A stretch of 64,000 bases of DNA from Oceanobacillus neutriphilus (lineage in GTDB: Bacteria; Bacillota; Bacilli; Bacillales; Amphibacillaceae). The DNA is taken from contig NZ_BMLW01000014.1 in NCBI RefSeq assembly GCF_014645515.1, positions 1-64,000 on the forward strand, given 5' to 3'. Each line of letters opens with the position of its first letter. The first letter of the stretch is position 1. Below, in pieces: positions 46,401 to 56,458 of this stretch. A model generated the notes under the pieces. That model searched no databases. It was given only the letters and a program-made list of their open reading frames with translations, and was not told the DNA's origin. The position numbers were made by a program, and so were the translations under genes.

Positions 46401-46568
46401 GTTCCTCCTCCTTCTCTAAAACTTTTTGAACATCCTCTTAAGCTGTTTATCTATCATGCCTACTATTAAATCTATACATTTTATTGGCAAAATAGACCTT
46501 TTTCTTATGATAAAGTTTGAGAAAAAATGTTCAGAATGTGCATAACTGTTCAAAAAACTGACGGTAAT

Positions 46569-46621
46569 AAAAAACCATAGAAGTCTCTTTTATTCGTTCA
46601 AAGAGACTTCTGTGGTTTTTT
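46569..46621. terminator. Long bidirectional terminator after ykfD
   Basis: AAAAAACCATAGAAGTCTCT and AGAGACTTCTGTGGTTTTTT pair with one G-T position, with T-tails on both strands. Confidence 0.92.
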
Positions 46622-46624
46622 AAT

Positions 46625-47656
46625 TTAAGCCTGAATTTCTTCTTCTTCAACTTCTCTTGTCCGCTGTGGTCCAGTCGTAGGGCTATCCTTATAATTCTGA
46701 TCATACAGATGACAGGCAACGCGATGGCCGGACTTTATTTCCTGCCATACCGGCTTCACATCCTTGCATATATCCATTGCCATCGGGCATCTTGTCCGGA
46801 ATACACATCCTGAAGGCGGATTTATCGGACTTGGCAATTCCCCCTCCAAAATAATCCGTTCCCTCTCTTCTTCTATATCCGGATCTGGAATTGGAATGGC
46901 TGATAGAAGTGCTTTTGTATAAGGATGTAATGGATTTTCATAGAGATCCTCGCCGTCTGTCTCCTCTACCAGATTCCCTAAATACATCACGCCTATCCGG
47001 TCTGAAAATTGCTTCACCATCGATAAATCATGCGCAATAAATAAGAAGGTCAGCCCTTTTTCCCGCTGCAGCCGCTTCATCAGATTCACTACCTGCGCCT
47101 GTACGGAAACATCTAATGCAGAAATCGGTTCATCGGCAATAATAAAGTCCGGATTCAATGCCAGCGCTCTTGCAATTCCGATCCGCTGCCGCTGTCCGCC
47201 GCTGAATTCGTGCGGGTAGCGGTTTACATGGTCTCTACTCAGCCCAACCTCCTCCAGCAGCTCATATACACGGTTCATCAGGTCTTTTTTCTTTTTAAAA
47301 ATTCCGTGTACCTCTAAGGGTTCGGAGATAATTTCTCTGATGGTAGACCGGGGATTCAACGAAGCGTAGGGGTCCTGAAAAATCATCTGCATCTTCCGAT
47401 AAAGCGCGAATTGTTCCTTATCGCTTAATCCATGCACATTTTCATAATTAAACCAGACATCTCCGCCTGTTTTCTCATATAACCCGAGAATCGTGCGGCC
47501 GATAGTAGATTTCCCGCAGCCGGATTCACCAACCAGGCCATAGGTTTCCCCTTTAAAAATATGAAAGGATACATCATTCACTGCTTTTAAAATATCTGCC
47601 TTTCCGACATCAAAATATTTTACAAGGTTTTTTACTTCCAGTATTTTATCTTCCAT
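46625..47656 (-). CDS. ykfD: Oligopeptide ABC transporter ATPase YkfD
   Basis: 343 residues. Walker [11 protein letters not shown]-loop [11 protein letters not shown], signature [15 protein letters not shown], Walker [13 protein letters not shown], and the C-terminal oligopeptide-transporter extension with four Cys-type positions ([16 protein letters not shown]...CHLYD) that bind an iron-sulfur cluster or metal in DppF/OppF proteins. It is the second ATPase partnering DppD for the DppBC permease. Last gene of dppABCDE-ykfABCD; GGAGGTGAAGAG precedes the ATG, 4 bases after ykfC ends. Confidence 0.93.
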   Translation of the reverse strand: MEDKILEVKNLVKYFDVGKADILKAVNDVSFHIFKGETYGLVGESGCGKSTIGRTILGLYEKTGGDVWFNYENVHGLSDKEQFALYRKMQMIFQDPYASLNPRSTIREIISEPLEVHGIFKKKKDLMNRVYELLEEVGLSRDHVNRYPHEFSGGQRQRIGIARALALNPDFIIADEPISALDVSVQAQVVNLMKRLQREKGLTFLFIAHDLSMVKQFSDRIGVMYLGNLVEETDGEDLYENPLHPYTKALLSAIPIPDPDIEEERERIILEGELPSPINPPSGCVFRTRCPMAMDICKDVKPVWQEIKSGHRVACHLYDQNYKDSPTTGPQRTREVEEEEIQA

Positions 47657-47660
47657 CTCT

Positions 47661-48596
47661 TCACCTCCAGTACCTTCTCGCTACGCATAGCTCCCTTTCG
47701 TACTTGGTTCCTTGTAAAGGAGTGATTTCAATACCTTTTCCTGTTTGTGGTGAATGCAGCATTTCTCCATCTCCTTTATAGATACCGACATGATGGATTG
47801 CTCCTTTTCCATCCTGATGAGCAAAGAAGAGCAAATCTCCCGGCTTTATCGCATCAAAAGCTATCTTCTCACCTGCATCCGCCTGATCTCCAGCATCACG
47901 GGCAATCCAATAGCCGTTTGCTTTATGCGCTGCGTATGCCAACCCTGAGCAATCATAGCCAAAGGAGCTCATGCCGCCCCAGAAATAATCAAGACCGATA
48001 AACGGAAGACCGGCAGCCACAATATCTTTCCCGCTGCCAGGCTCTATGCCAGCTTCTTTCGTAACTGTTATTGTTTTTTCTTTAGCAATCTGCTGCTTTC
48101 CGGTCGGCGTCTGTACATACACATGTGTATCATTCTCACCTGCGTAAGGTAAAATGGTTAAATAACTCAGCTGCATACTGTTTTGCCCGTCTGAGTCTTC
48201 CAGCCGGGCATCCTTTGCAATCACGACGCTATATTTATCCTGGAGCCAGCTTTCTTTATTCACGCGTGTCAATTGACGGATTGGTATATATCCCGGATAG
48301 CCCCTTGTATCTTTTTTGGATGGCTGAAATGGAGCGATAACATGTGCCCATTCTCCTTCTTCCTCCAGAACAATGACAGGCTCTCCATACAATGTCTGCG
48401 ACTGCACCAGATTGTCATTACACAAAGCCAGGCCTTGCTCATAGGTTAAGCTGTTCACCCATTTACGTATATCTGTCGGACTGGAAATCCCATATTCATC
48501 CTCTGCTCTGGCAGACTCTGGATTGGTCCAGATTGTTGCGGCCTGCACATTCGTCACATGAAACATTTCCGGGAGCTTCTCAAACATCTCTTTCAT
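47661..48596 (-). CDS. ykfC: Gamma-D-glutamyl-L-diamino-acid endopeptidase YkfC (NlpC/P60)
   Basis: 311 residues. N-terminal bacterial SH3-like domains (about 15-180) precede a C40 peptidase domain with the Cys in [13 protein letters not shown], a His in [10 protein letters not shown] and the third polar residue in LHSPQTG. No signal peptide is present, so it is cytoplasmic. YkfC cuts the gamma-D-Glu to diamino-acid bond of L-Ala-gamma-D-Glu-DAP-type peptides taken up by Dpp. AAGGAG precedes the ATG; one base separates it from the ykfB stop. Confidence 0.93.
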   Translation of the reverse strand: MKEMFEKLPEMFHVTNVQAATIWTNPESARAEDEYGISSPTDIRKWVNSLTYEQGLALCNDNLVQSQTLYGEPVIVLEEEGEWAHVIAPFQPSKKDTRGYPGYIPIRQLTRVNKESWLQDKYSVVIAKDARLEDSDGQNSMQLSYLTILPYAGENDTHVYVQTPTGKQQIAKEKTITVTKEAGIEPGSGKDIVAAGLPFIGLDYFWGGMSSFGYDCSGLAYAAHKANGYWIARDAGDQADAGEKIAFDAIKPGDLLFFAHQDGKGAIHHVGIYKGDGEMLHSPQTGKGIEITPLQGTKYERELCVARRYWR

Positions 48597-48597
48597 T

Positions 48598-49719
48598 CTA
48601 CCAACTCCTTTCCTTATTGATTCCTTTCAAATAAGATTCTTTCAAAGATTGTATTCCAAGTCCCGCTTGATTAGAAAATGTAATTTGGTTTCCCTTTCCC
48701 TCGTATTGAATACCACCTTCTAAAATATCACCTGACAGCATCAGCGGCGCATCAAAGTCAAAACGCGTCACTGCGGGGTGACTGGCTGCAAAATGAGCGG
48801 CTGCTGTAATTCCCAGCTTGGTCTCTATCATGCTCCCTGCCATACAGGAAACCCCATAAGCTTCACAAAGGTTCGCAATTTTTATCGCCTGATGGATTCC
48901 TCCAGCTTTCATCAGCTTAATATTAATCAGATCGCAAGCACCCATTTCCAGGACACGCCGTGCATCGTGTACAGAAAATACCGCTTCATCCGCCATAATT
49001 GGTGTTGCCGTATGATCGGTAATATATTTAAGCCCCTCGATATCATGGGCAGGAACTGGCTGTTCTACCAATTCAATATTTAAGCCCAGCTCTTCCATCT
49101 TTGTAATAGATTTAACTGCCTCTTTCGCTGTCCAGCCCTGATTTGCATCCAACCGGATCAAAACATCCTCTCCTGCCGCTTTCCGGACAGCAGCTACCCG
49201 TTCTATATCTTTTTCTGCCGGGTCTTTGCCCACCTTTACCTTTAAAATGTCAAAGCCATTTTCTTTATATAATTTTGCGTCCTTCTGCATTTGGTCAATC
49301 GCATTCACGCTGACAGTGTAATCATTTTGGATAGCAGAGCTCCTGCCTCCCAAATATTGATATAAAGGCTGATTTGCTGCTTGTGCCAGACAGTCATATA
49401 ATGCCATATCCACAGCGGCCTTGGCACTGGTATTATGAACAATCGCCTTCTCCAGCTGCGTAAAAATATGCGTATAGGATGATAGCTCTGTATCCATTAA
49501 AATTGGGCGGATTACCTTATCAATTGTGTAGTGGATACTTGCCAGACTATCACCTGTAATCACATGCGTCGGCGGAGCCTCTCCCCAGCCAATGATGCCA
49601 TTATCACAGGTGATTTTCACAAAAATACTCTCTGCAACAGTTACAGTCCGCAGTGCTGTTTTAAAAGGTGTATGTAAAGGGATCGAGCTATGATATAGCT
49701 CTAAATCAACTATCTTCAC
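48598..49719 (-). CDS. ykfB: L-Ala-D/L-Glu epimerase YkfB
   Basis: 373 residues, enolase superfamily (muconate lactonizing subgroup). The KVKVGKDP lysine, the metal ligands in LDANQGW, VEQPV and MADEAVF, and the second base in NIKLMKAGG are present in order. It converts L-Ala-D-Glu from murein peptides to L-Ala-L-Glu, which ordinary peptidases can split. Starts with GTG after AAAGGGGCG. It acts with YkfA and YkfC in the same operon. Confidence 0.94.
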   Translation of the reverse strand: MKIVDLELYHSSIPLHTPFKTALRTVTVAESIFVKITCDNGIIGWGEAPPTHVITGDSLASIHYTIDKVIRPILMDTELSSYTHIFTQLEKAIVHNTSAKAAVDMALYDCLAQAANQPLYQYLGGRSSAIQNDYTVSVNAIDQMQKDAKLYKENGFDILKVKVGKDPAEKDIERVAAVRKAAGEDVLIRLDANQGWTAKEAVKSITKMEELGLNIELVEQPVPAHDIEGLKYITDHTATPIMADEAVFSVHDARRVLEMGACDLINIKLMKAGGIHQAIKIANLCEAYGVSCMAGSMIETKLGITAAAHFAASHPAVTRFDFDAPLMLSGDILEGGIQYEGKGNQITFSNQAGLGIQSLKESYLKGINKERSW

Positions 49720-49752
49720 GATAAACGCCCCTTTCTAAATATCTGAGGTTCC

Positions 49753-50667
49753 TTAACGTACTCCCGGTGACAGCTGAAGCGTCTTCGTCCTGCTGGATAA
49801 AGTTGCTTCTACTCCCAAAGGAATAGAAAAATGTGGAAAGCAGTGACCGATTCGAAAACCGGCAATAACCGGCTTTCTATAATTTCTAAAGTAATGCTTC
49901 CAGACCTCTTCCAATCTTAAACTTGGATGTACTTTAGGGTCTGCTTCTGCAAAATCACCGATAATTACCCCGGCAGCCTGCTGCAGCTTCCCGGTCAAAC
50001 GCAGCTGATTCATCATCGCATCAACCCGATAAGGCTCCTCGCCAATATCTTCTATGAATAATAGTTTATCCTTTGTACAAATTTCGTAAGGAGTGCCCAG
50101 CGTTTGTACAAGCAGCGACAGATTTCCGCCGACGATTTTCCCTGAAGCTTCTCCTTCCCGGTAGACAGTAAGCCATGAAATACTCTCAGAATAAATAAGG
50201 TTAGTCGGTCCAAACAGCTGCCTGAATAATTGGCTGGAGAGTGTATCAAAGTCTTTTTTCACCATATCCGATGCCGGCATTGGACCATGAAAAGTAATTA
50301 AGCCGGTCTCTTGGCGGATGGCTGTATGTAAAAATGTAATATCACTGTATCCCCAGATAATTTTGGGATTCTTTTTGATTAATTCCATATCTATTTTATC
50401 AATGATACGGCCTGTTCCATAGCCGCCCCTGGCAAAAATAATCGCTTTAACATTCCGGTCAGCAACCATTTGATGAAAGTCTGCTAAACGATTCGCATCC
50501 TTTCCTGCTAGATATCCGTATTGGTCATATACATGTTCTCCAAGCTTTACTTTTAAGCCCATATTTTCAAAAAAGGAGAAGGATTGTTCCAGTTTTTCTT
50601 TCTCTATAGGACCGGCCGGAGCGATAATTCCGATGGTATCTCCAGACTTTAAACGATAAGAAAGCAA
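49753..50667 (-). CDS. ykfA: LD-carboxypeptidase YkfA (MccF/LdcA family, S66)
   Basis: 304 residues from a TTG with AAGGGGG 8 bases upstream. S66 family motifs: ARGGYGTGRIID, GYSDITFLH (probable nucleophile Ser), FIEDIGEEPYRVD (Glu) and GHCFPHFSIPLG (His). The family hydrolyses L-D peptide bonds in muropeptides in the cytoplasm, for example releasing a terminal D-Ala. First of the ykf genes, separated from dppE by a strong stem-loop. Confidence 0.92.
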   Translation of the reverse strand: MLSYRLKSGDTIGIIAPAGPIEKEKLEQSFSFFENMGLKVKLGEHVYDQYGYLAGKDANRLADFHQMVADRNVKAIIFARGGYGTGRIIDKIDMELIKKNPKIIWGYSDITFLHTAIRQETGLITFHGPMPASDMVKKDFDTLSSQLFRQLFGPTNLIYSESISWLTVYREGEASGKIVGGNLSLLVQTLGTPYEICTKDKLLFIEDIGEEPYRVDAMMNQLRLTGKLQQAAGVIIGDFAEADPKVHPSLRLEEVWKHYFRNYRKPVIAGFRIGHCFPHFSIPLGVEATLSSRTKTLQLSPGVR

Positions 50668-50759
50668 GTATGTATCCCCCTTTTTCGATAAATAGAAAAG
50701 TATATATCATTATGTTCAACGGTTTTGACGGGCAGGTACTAAAATTTTCTTTAAAATAG

Positions 50760-50804
50760 AGATAGGCTCAAGTGGAACCTGAAGGTCGGTACATGAGCCT
50801 ATCT
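50760..50804 (-). terminator. Stem-loop between dppE and ykfA (partial terminator)
   Basis: AGATAGGCTCA and TGAGCCTATCT are exact reverse complements. On the operon (minus) strand the following bases are only moderately T-rich (CTATTTTAAAG), so some read-through into ykfA is expected. Confidence 0.7.
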
Positions 50805-50811
50805 GCTTTTT

Positions 50812-52494
50812 TTACTCTGCTTTGTCTGCGTATTTCAGGTCGAAGTATCCTACCGGATGACGAAGGATTCCTTCCACACCATCTGCTTCAAGTACAACGA
50901 CATTGTAGTAGCGGATCGGCATGGCAATCATTTCTTCAGCCAGCATTCTTTCTGCCTCATACAGATATTCATAGCGCTTTTCTTCGTCTGTTTCACTTTT
51001 ACCTTTTTCGATAAGCTCATCGTATTCTGCACTTTCAAATCCGGTACGGTTCATATAAGAATCGCTTATAAAGCTCTCCAGGAAGTTGACCGGATCAGCG
51101 TAATCATTGAGAAATGAGCTTCTGGAGAATTGTAATTCAAGATTTTGCTGTGCTTCCGAAAATACATTCCACTCCTGGTTCTCCAAGGTAACATCGATAC
51201 CTAAATTTTCACTCAGCATATTTTGCATTGTTTCTGCTACAGCCTGATTAACATCACTGGTACTGTAAGTCAATACAACCGGTGGAAGTTCATCGTATCC
51301 CTCTTCCTGCATTCCTTCTTCCAGCAGCTGTTTGCCAAGGTCCGGATCAAAGGATAGCAAATCACCATTTTCTTCACGGAAATCTTTTCCGTCCGGCGCT
51401 GTAAAGCCAGGTGATACAAAACCATATGCCGGCTCTACGCCCTGTTTTACTACATATTCTGCAATGTCATCCCTGTTAATCGCGTAAGAAAACGCCTGTC
51501 TGATTTTCTTATTTTGGAATGGCTCTTCTGTAAGATTAAAACGATAGAATTCTAGGCCGCCGCTTTCGCCGATAAATACATCATCTCCATCAATTAATTC
51601 ATCTGACATTTCTGGAGGAATGCTCGCTGTATCTAACTCGCCTGTCTGGAACATTTGGTATTGTGTATTCGTGTCATTCACCATGGAAAAATGAACATAA
51701 TCTAACTTGACTGCATCGACATCCCAATATTCCGGATTCTTGGCAAAAATCATTTCACTGTCATGCTCCCAGGTTTCCAGCATAAACGGTCCATTTGCTA
51801 CAAATGTATCTGCTTCTGCATACCAGTCCGGTGTTTCCTCAGCAATCTGATGATTGATTGGGAAAAACGCCGGATTTGTCAGCAGATCCAAGAAAAATCC
51901 AGTCGGCTGTATTAAAACGACTTCCAATGTTTTGTCATCAACGGCAGTTACATTGACATCATCAGCTGATCCATCACCACTGTTGTACTCCTCGCCGCCC
52001 TCAATGTAGTACGCTAAAAACGCTGCCGGGGAAGCAGTATCAGGATCCAGCATGTGCTTCCAGGCAAAAACAAAATCCTCTGCTACAACAGGATCACCAT
52101 TTGACCAATTCGCATCTTCACGCAAATGGAATGTATAGGTCAAACCATCCTCAGTAATATCCCAGCTCTCTGCAACACCTTCAGCTGCTTCTGAATTTTC
52201 GTCTAAACGGGTCAATCCTTCCATCAGGTTATTCAAAGGATCCCAGGATACCTGATCAAATCCGACGGATGGGTCGAATGATGCCGGCTCCTGACCGTTA
52301 TTAATATATAATGTCTTTCCATCCAGATCCGGTGTTTCTTCTGCAGCTTCACCGTCTTCGCCATCTTCGTCATTACCTTCTTCTGTGTCTGTACCCTCCT
52401 GCGGCTCTCCAGCATCCTCATTCGCTGTACACGCTGCGAGAAATAGTGCTGTTAACATCACCAGGAGAACCCATAAAAGCTTCCTTTCTTTCAT
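50812..52494 (-). CDS. dppE: Dipeptide/murein-peptide-binding lipoprotein DppE
   Basis: 560 residues from the ATG at 52494, behind AAGGGGGCAGG; the open frame upstream overlaps dppD and has no such site. Lipoprotein signal with lipobox LAAC (Cys near 22), then a Glu/Asp-rich linker and a family 5 solute-binding domain (YTFHLREDANWSNGDPVVAEDFVFAWKH). Known: B. subtilis DppE binds the murein tripeptide L-Ala-gamma-D-Glu-meso-DAP. It delivers peptides to DppBC. Gap of 16 bases after dppD. Confidence 0.92.
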   Translation of the reverse strand: MKERKLLWVLLVMLTALFLAACTANEDAGEPQEGTDTEEGNDEDGEDGEAAEETPDLDGKTLYINNGQEPASFDPSVGFDQVSWDPLNNLMEGLTRLDENSEAAEGVAESWDITEDGLTYTFHLREDANWSNGDPVVAEDFVFAWKHMLDPDTASPAAFLAYYIEGGEEYNSGDGSADDVNVTAVDDKTLEVVLIQPTGFFLDLLTNPAFFPINHQIAEETPDWYAEADTFVANGPFMLETWEHDSEMIFAKNPEYWDVDAVKLDYVHFSMVNDTNTQYQMFQTGELDTASIPPEMSDELIDGDDVFIGESGGLEFYRFNLTEEPFQNKKIRQAFSYAINRDDIAEYVVKQGVEPAYGFVSPGFTAPDGKDFREENGDLLSFDPDLGKQLLEEGMQEEGYDELPPVVLTYSTSDVNQAVAETMQNMLSENLGIDVTLENQEWNVFSEAQQNLELQFSRSSFLNDYADPVNFLESFISDSYMNRTGFESAEYDELIEKGKSETDEEKRYEYLYEAERMLAEEMIAMPIRYYNVVVLEADGVEGILRHPVGYFDLKYADKAE

Positions 52495-52510
52495 TGTCCT
52501 GCCCCCTTTT

Positions 52511-53515
52511 TTAAGTTTGTAAGACCTCAGCAGCCATAAGCCGCTTAGCCCGTTCATCCTGCAGCCAGCAATCCACTTGATGCGAATCGCTGATCCTTTC
52601 TGAAACGGGATAAACTTTATCACACACCTCCATTGCAAAAGGACATCTTGCAGTAAATGGACATCCTTTTGGAGGTGAGAATAAATCAGGTGGAGTGCCG
52701 GCAATCGGCTTCAGTTCTTCTTTTGCGTCTAATCTTGGAACAGAATTCAGCAGCCCCTGCGTATATGGATGCTCCGGCCGATAGAATATGTCCCGTTTAC
52801 TTCCGGATTCAATAATTTTTCCAGCGTACATGACGATAATACGGTCGGCTATTTTAGCTACGACGCCTAGATCATGCGTAATCAAAATAATCGATACACC
52901 GGTACGTTCCTGAATCGTTGAAAACAGCTCCAGTATCTGCGCTTGAATCGTTACGTCCAGCGCAGTTGTCGGTTCATCTGCTATCAGCAGATCAGGATCA
53001 CAAATAAGTGCAATGGCTATGACAATCCGCTGACGCATTCCTCCGCTAAATTGGTGAGGATATTGTTTTAAGCGTTCTTCCGGATTAGGAATACCAACCA
53101 GATCCATCATTTCGACGGCTTTTTGCTTTGCCTGTGCACCTGTAATTTTCTTATGTTCTTTTAACCCTTCCATCAGCTGTGTACCTATCGTTAAGGTTGG
53201 ATTCAACGCTGTCATCGGGTCTTGAAAAATCATAGAAATATCAACACCGCGAATGGCACGCATTTTTTTCTCTGAATAAGCGGTTAAGTCCTGTCCCTTA
53301 AAAATTATATTCCCCTTTGTAATTTTCCCCGGGGGATCTGGAATCAGCCGCATAATGGCATTGGAGGTGACACTCTTGCCACATCCGGATTCACCGACTA
53401 TCGCCAGTGTTTCACCTCTATCCAAGTGAAAATTGACACCTCTGACAGCTTGGACTGTCCCTCCATAAGTTGTAAATGTAACATGCAAATCAGTTACTTC
53501 GAGTATTCTTTCCAA
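52511..53515 (-). CDS. dppD: Dipeptide ABC transporter ATPase DppD
   Basis: 334 residues from a TTG at 53515, which follows AGAAAGTAGGTGG by 5 bases and gives the same N-terminus as B. subtilis DppD (ERILEVTDLHVTFTTYGG, 335 residues there). A GTG at 53524 lies inside that ribosome site. Walker A GESGCGKS, signature FSGGMRQRIVIAIAL, Walker B LLIADEPTTALD and the C-terminal cluster PPKGCPFTARCPFAMEVC are present. It energises peptide import together with YkfD. Confidence 0.93.
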   Translation of the reverse strand: MERILEVTDLHVTFTTYGGTVQAVRGVNFHLDRGETLAIVGESGCGKSVTSNAIMRLIPDPPGKITKGNIIFKGQDLTAYSEKKMRAIRGVDISMIFQDPMTALNPTLTIGTQLMEGLKEHKKITGAQAKQKAVEMMDLVGIPNPEERLKQYPHQFSGGMRQRIVIAIALICDPDLLIADEPTTALDVTIQAQILELFSTIQERTGVSIILITHDLGVVAKIADRIIVMYAGKIIESGSKRDIFYRPEHPYTQGLLNSVPRLDAKEELKPIAGTPPDLFSPPKGCPFTARCPFAMEVCDKVYPVSERISDSHQVDCWLQDERAKRLMAAEVLQT

Positions 53516-53524
53516 GTTGTCCAC

Positions 53525-54481
53525 CTACTTTCTTAATTTCGGATCAAGTGCATCCTGCAGTCCGTCTCCCAGAACATTGAAGGCAAACATTGTAAAGGAA
53601 ATAAAGAATGCCGGGAAGAACAGTGTCCACCAGTTTCCGGATAATATTGCCCCTAACGAATCATTTGCCATCACTCCCCAGCTGGCAAATGGAGCCTGGA
53701 TTCCGAGACCAATAAAGCTTAAAAATGCTTCAGCAAATATTGCTGATGGAATCGTTAACGTCATTTGGACAATAATCGGTCCCATTGCATTAGGCAAGAG
53801 ATTTTTCCGGATAATCCGGAATGTTTTGGTACCGAATGACTTGGAGGCGAGAATAAATTCATAGTTTTTAATCTGTAAGACCTGCCCCCGCACAATCCGG
53901 GCCATCCCCACCCAACCGGTGATTGTCAGAGCCAGAATAATGGTTCCCAGGCTTGGACCGAGTACAACTAAGAGTAAAATAACAACTAATAAGTACGGTA
54001 AACCATATAAAACTTCAATAATGCGCATCATGATATTATCGGTGCGGCCGCCTTTATAGCCGGATATCCCTCCCCAGATAATACCGATGGTTACGTCGAT
54101 TAATGCAGCTATAAACCCAACAAATAAGGAAATTCGGGCACCATACCAGGTGCGTGTAAAGACGTCTCTCCCTGCATTATCTGTACCGAACCAATGCTCC
54201 ATAGACGGTGGCTGATATTGATCAGGGAGGCTTTGCCTGTTTACTTCATAAGGTGAGAGTATTGGACCGATAATTGCCATAATGGTAAGCAATACCAAAA
54301 AGATAAGTCCAAGCATAGCCATTTTGTTTTTAACCAGCCGGCGCCAGGCATCCTGCCAATAGGACAGGGATGGACGGGATACTTGTTCCAGCTTTTCTTT
54401 ATCCCGTTCTTTCCAGGAAAACCATTCATCAGGGACATTGGCAGCAGATTGTGTGTATTCGATCTCTTTCTTTGATTTCAT
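53525..54481 (-). CDS. dppC: Dipeptide ABC transporter permease DppC
   Basis: 318 residues. A soluble N-terminal stretch (1-45) and six membrane helices, with the OppC-type N-terminal motif WRRLVKNKMAMLGLIFLVLL and the ATPase-contact loop LASKSFGTKTFRIIRKNLLPNAMGPIIV. It pairs with DppB. AAGGGGGC lies before the ATG, 2 bases after dppB ends. Confidence 0.94.
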   Translation of the reverse strand: MKSKKEIEYTQSAANVPDEWFSWKERDKEKLEQVSRPSLSYWQDAWRRLVKNKMAMLGLIFLVLLTIMAIIGPILSPYEVNRQSLPDQYQPPSMEHWFGTDNAGRDVFTRTWYGARISLFVGFIAALIDVTIGIIWGGISGYKGGRTDNIMMRIIEVLYGLPYLLVVILLLVVLGPSLGTIILALTITGWVGMARIVRGQVLQIKNYEFILASKSFGTKTFRIIRKNLLPNAMGPIIVQMTLTIPSAIFAEAFLSFIGLGIQAPFASWGVMANDSLGAILSGNWWTLFFPAFFISFTMFAFNVLGDGLQDALDPKLRK

Positions 54482-54483
54482 CT

Positions 54484-55428
54484 TTATTTGCCCCCTTTTT
54501 GATGCATTTTAATCCGTGGATCGAGTATGCCGTAAACAACATCCACAATAAAAAGCATTATAATCAAGAAGGCGCTGTAGAAAACAGTTGTCCCCATAAT
54601 AACCGGGTAGTCACGCTGATTAATACTTTCTACAAAGTATCTTCCCATTCCCGGTATTGCAAAAATCTGTTCAATTACAAAGGTTCCTGTTAAAATTCCG
54701 GCAAAGAGTGTCCCCATAATCGTTACAACTGGCATTAATGCGTTTCTTAGCGCATGTTTAAAGATTACCTTCCAAGGAGATAAACCTTTTGCTTTAGCCA
54801 TTTTGATATAATCCTGGGTCAGCACCTCCAGCATGGTGGAGCGTGTCAGCCGGGCAATGATTGCCATCGGGCCGGTAGCCAGTGCAAGCACCGGCAGTAC
54901 CATATGAGCCGGGCTTCTCCAGGTAGCCGTCGGGAATATTTCCAGGTTTACAGCCAGCTGCTGGATAAGAAGTGTCGCTAAAATAAAGTTTGGTATGGAA
55001 ATACCTAAAACAGCAATCCCCATTGTTAAATAATCCAGAAATCCGTTATGTCTGAGTGCGGCAATAATCCCGACTAATATCCCTGAAATTACTGCTAAGA
55101 CAATCGTGATAATCCCCAGCTCAAAAGAAATCGGAAATCCTCTCGACAAGAGATCATTCACAGTCTGGTTAGGCTGTTTGATAGAAGGTCCGAAATCAAA
55201 AGTAACAATCGATTTTATGTAGAGCAGATATTGTATGTAATAAGGCTGATCCAGATTATAATGGGCCTCCAGGTTGGCCTGTACCGTCTCATTGGAGGAC
55301 TGGTCGCTATTAAAAGGAGAGCCGGGTATATTGATCATCAATATAAAAGTAAGTGTAATAATCACCCACAATGTGATAACCATAATTAATAAACGCTTTA
55401 AAATATACTTCAGCATATGTTTCACCAC
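54484..55428 (-). CDS. dppB: Dipeptide ABC transporter permease DppB
   Basis: 314 residues from a GTG at 55428; an ATG four codons later (55416) is an alternative. Six membrane helices, the family start YILKRLLIMVITLWVIITLTFILM and the EAA loop MAKAKGLSPWKVIFKHALRNALMPVVT. Forms the membrane channel with DppC. About 165 bases separate it from dppA; that gap has a CTCCTTC/GAAGGAG stem-loop (55470-55490) without a T-run. Confidence 0.94.
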   Translation of the reverse strand: MVKHMLKYILKRLLIMVITLWVIITLTFILMINIPGSPFNSDQSSNETVQANLEAHYNLDQPYYIQYLLYIKSIVTFDFGPSIKQPNQTVNDLLSRGFPISFELGIITIVLAVISGILVGIIAALRHNGFLDYLTMGIAVLGISIPNFILATLLIQQLAVNLEIFPTATWRSPAHMVLPVLALATGPMAIIARLTRSTMLEVLTQDYIKMAKAKGLSPWKVIFKHALRNALMPVVTIMGTLFAGILTGTFVIEQIFAIPGMGRYFVESINQRDYPVIMGTTVFYSAFLIIMLFIVDVVYGILDPRIKMHQKGGK

Positions 55429-55592
55429 GCTATCCTAAAATTTTTTCATACACTATTCCTGTTAGCTGACTCCTTCATAAACAGAAGGAGAAAAGTGAAC
55501 CTGTAAAAATAAGAGAATAAACCGGCTTGTTATTAATGATAAATATGTTTGTTTTTTGTATTCATTACACTTTAAGAGGGCGTTGACACACT

Positions 55593-56426
55593 TTAAGAAA
55601 AAGTTGTCTGCATGGCTAATTCTGTCATTACGAGCATGGCTTGATAGGCTTCTTTGATATCCTTTGCCTGGAAACGGACTTTTGTTGTGCCTGAAATCCA
55701 TGTTGTTCCCGGCATTAAATTCGCCCATTCTGCCTGTCCGCTATTATTAAACTCCATTGTCAGCTCCAGGTTATCTGGAGGAACCAGCGGTTTTACAAGG
55801 CTGCGTTGATCGAGGGCAAGCTTGACTTTCTCCTTAAGCAGAAGCCCGGCTTTTTTTGGTGTTAAACTTTTTACGGATGACCTGGAAATAGTTTCTTTCA
55901 CGGCAGCGGTAGTCACATTGGGTATTAATTTTTCTGCTTCTGCTGCTGCCTGGTCATCTCCTGCCACAAATAAAACAGGTACACCATAATATCCGGCAAG
56001 ATAGGCGTTCATCCCCATTTCACCAATACAATGATCATTAATATAAAAATTACGGACAGCATGTATCATGGAATGTGACATCACGCCGTACTGGCCGGCT
56101 CTGGCATGATAGCCTACAAAAAAAGCTCCGCTATATGTATCATTTAATCCTTGCATCATTGAAAACGGTTTCACTTCTCCGGTTATTAAAAGCGCATCCG
56201 GATGAATTAGATCAATAAGTAAATTATTCATCTTAGAATGGCTGTCATTAACTAAAACTTCTTCCGCTCCATAATCAAATGCAGCCTGAATGACATAATT
56301 TGTTTCCTCTGTCATGATTTTTCGGGCTCTCTCATAATTATGCTTCCTCCAGTCTACAAATGTAGCATCTGGCAGGCCTGTTATTCCTTCCATATCAACA
56401 GACATGTAAATTTTCATTTTCATCAT
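55593..56426 (-). CDS. dppA: D-aminopeptidase DppA
   Basis: 277 residues. M55 family zinc enzyme: YMSVDMEGITG (Asp and Glu ligands), LVNDSHSKMNN, GYHAR and MSHSMIHAVRNFYIN (ligand and nucleophile His), GEMGMNAYLAGYYGVPVLFVAGDD (Glu ligand). Very like B. subtilis DppA throughout. It removes N-terminal D-amino acids such as D-Ala from short peptides in the cytoplasm as a self-compartmentalising decamer. First gene of the operon; an ATG three codons downstream would match the B. subtilis start. Confidence 0.95.
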   Translation of the reverse strand: MMKMKIYMSVDMEGITGLPDATFVDWRKHNYERARKIMTEETNYVIQAAFDYGAEEVLVNDSHSKMNNLLIDLIHPDALLITGEVKPFSMMQGLNDTYSGAFFVGYHARAGQYGVMSHSMIHAVRNFYINDHCIGEMGMNAYLAGYYGVPVLFVAGDDQAAAEAEKLIPNVTTAAVKETISRSSVKSLTPKKAGLLLKEKVKLALDQRSLVKPLVPPDNLELTMEFNNSGQAEWANLMPGTTWISGTTKVRFQAKDIKEAYQAMLVMTELAMQTTFS

Positions 56427-56443
56427 CCAATCGAAATATTAGT

Positions 56444-56458
56444 AATTTTCTCTAAATA
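56444..56458 (-). promoter_or_regulatory. Candidate CodY box of the dpp-ykf operon
   Basis: AATTTTCTCTAAATA on the plus strand matches the palindromic CodY consensus AATTTTCNGAAAATT at 12 of 15 positions. It overlaps the -10 element and start region of the candidate promoter, where CodY would block transcription. Known: B. subtilis dpp is a classic CodY target. Confidence 0.55.
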
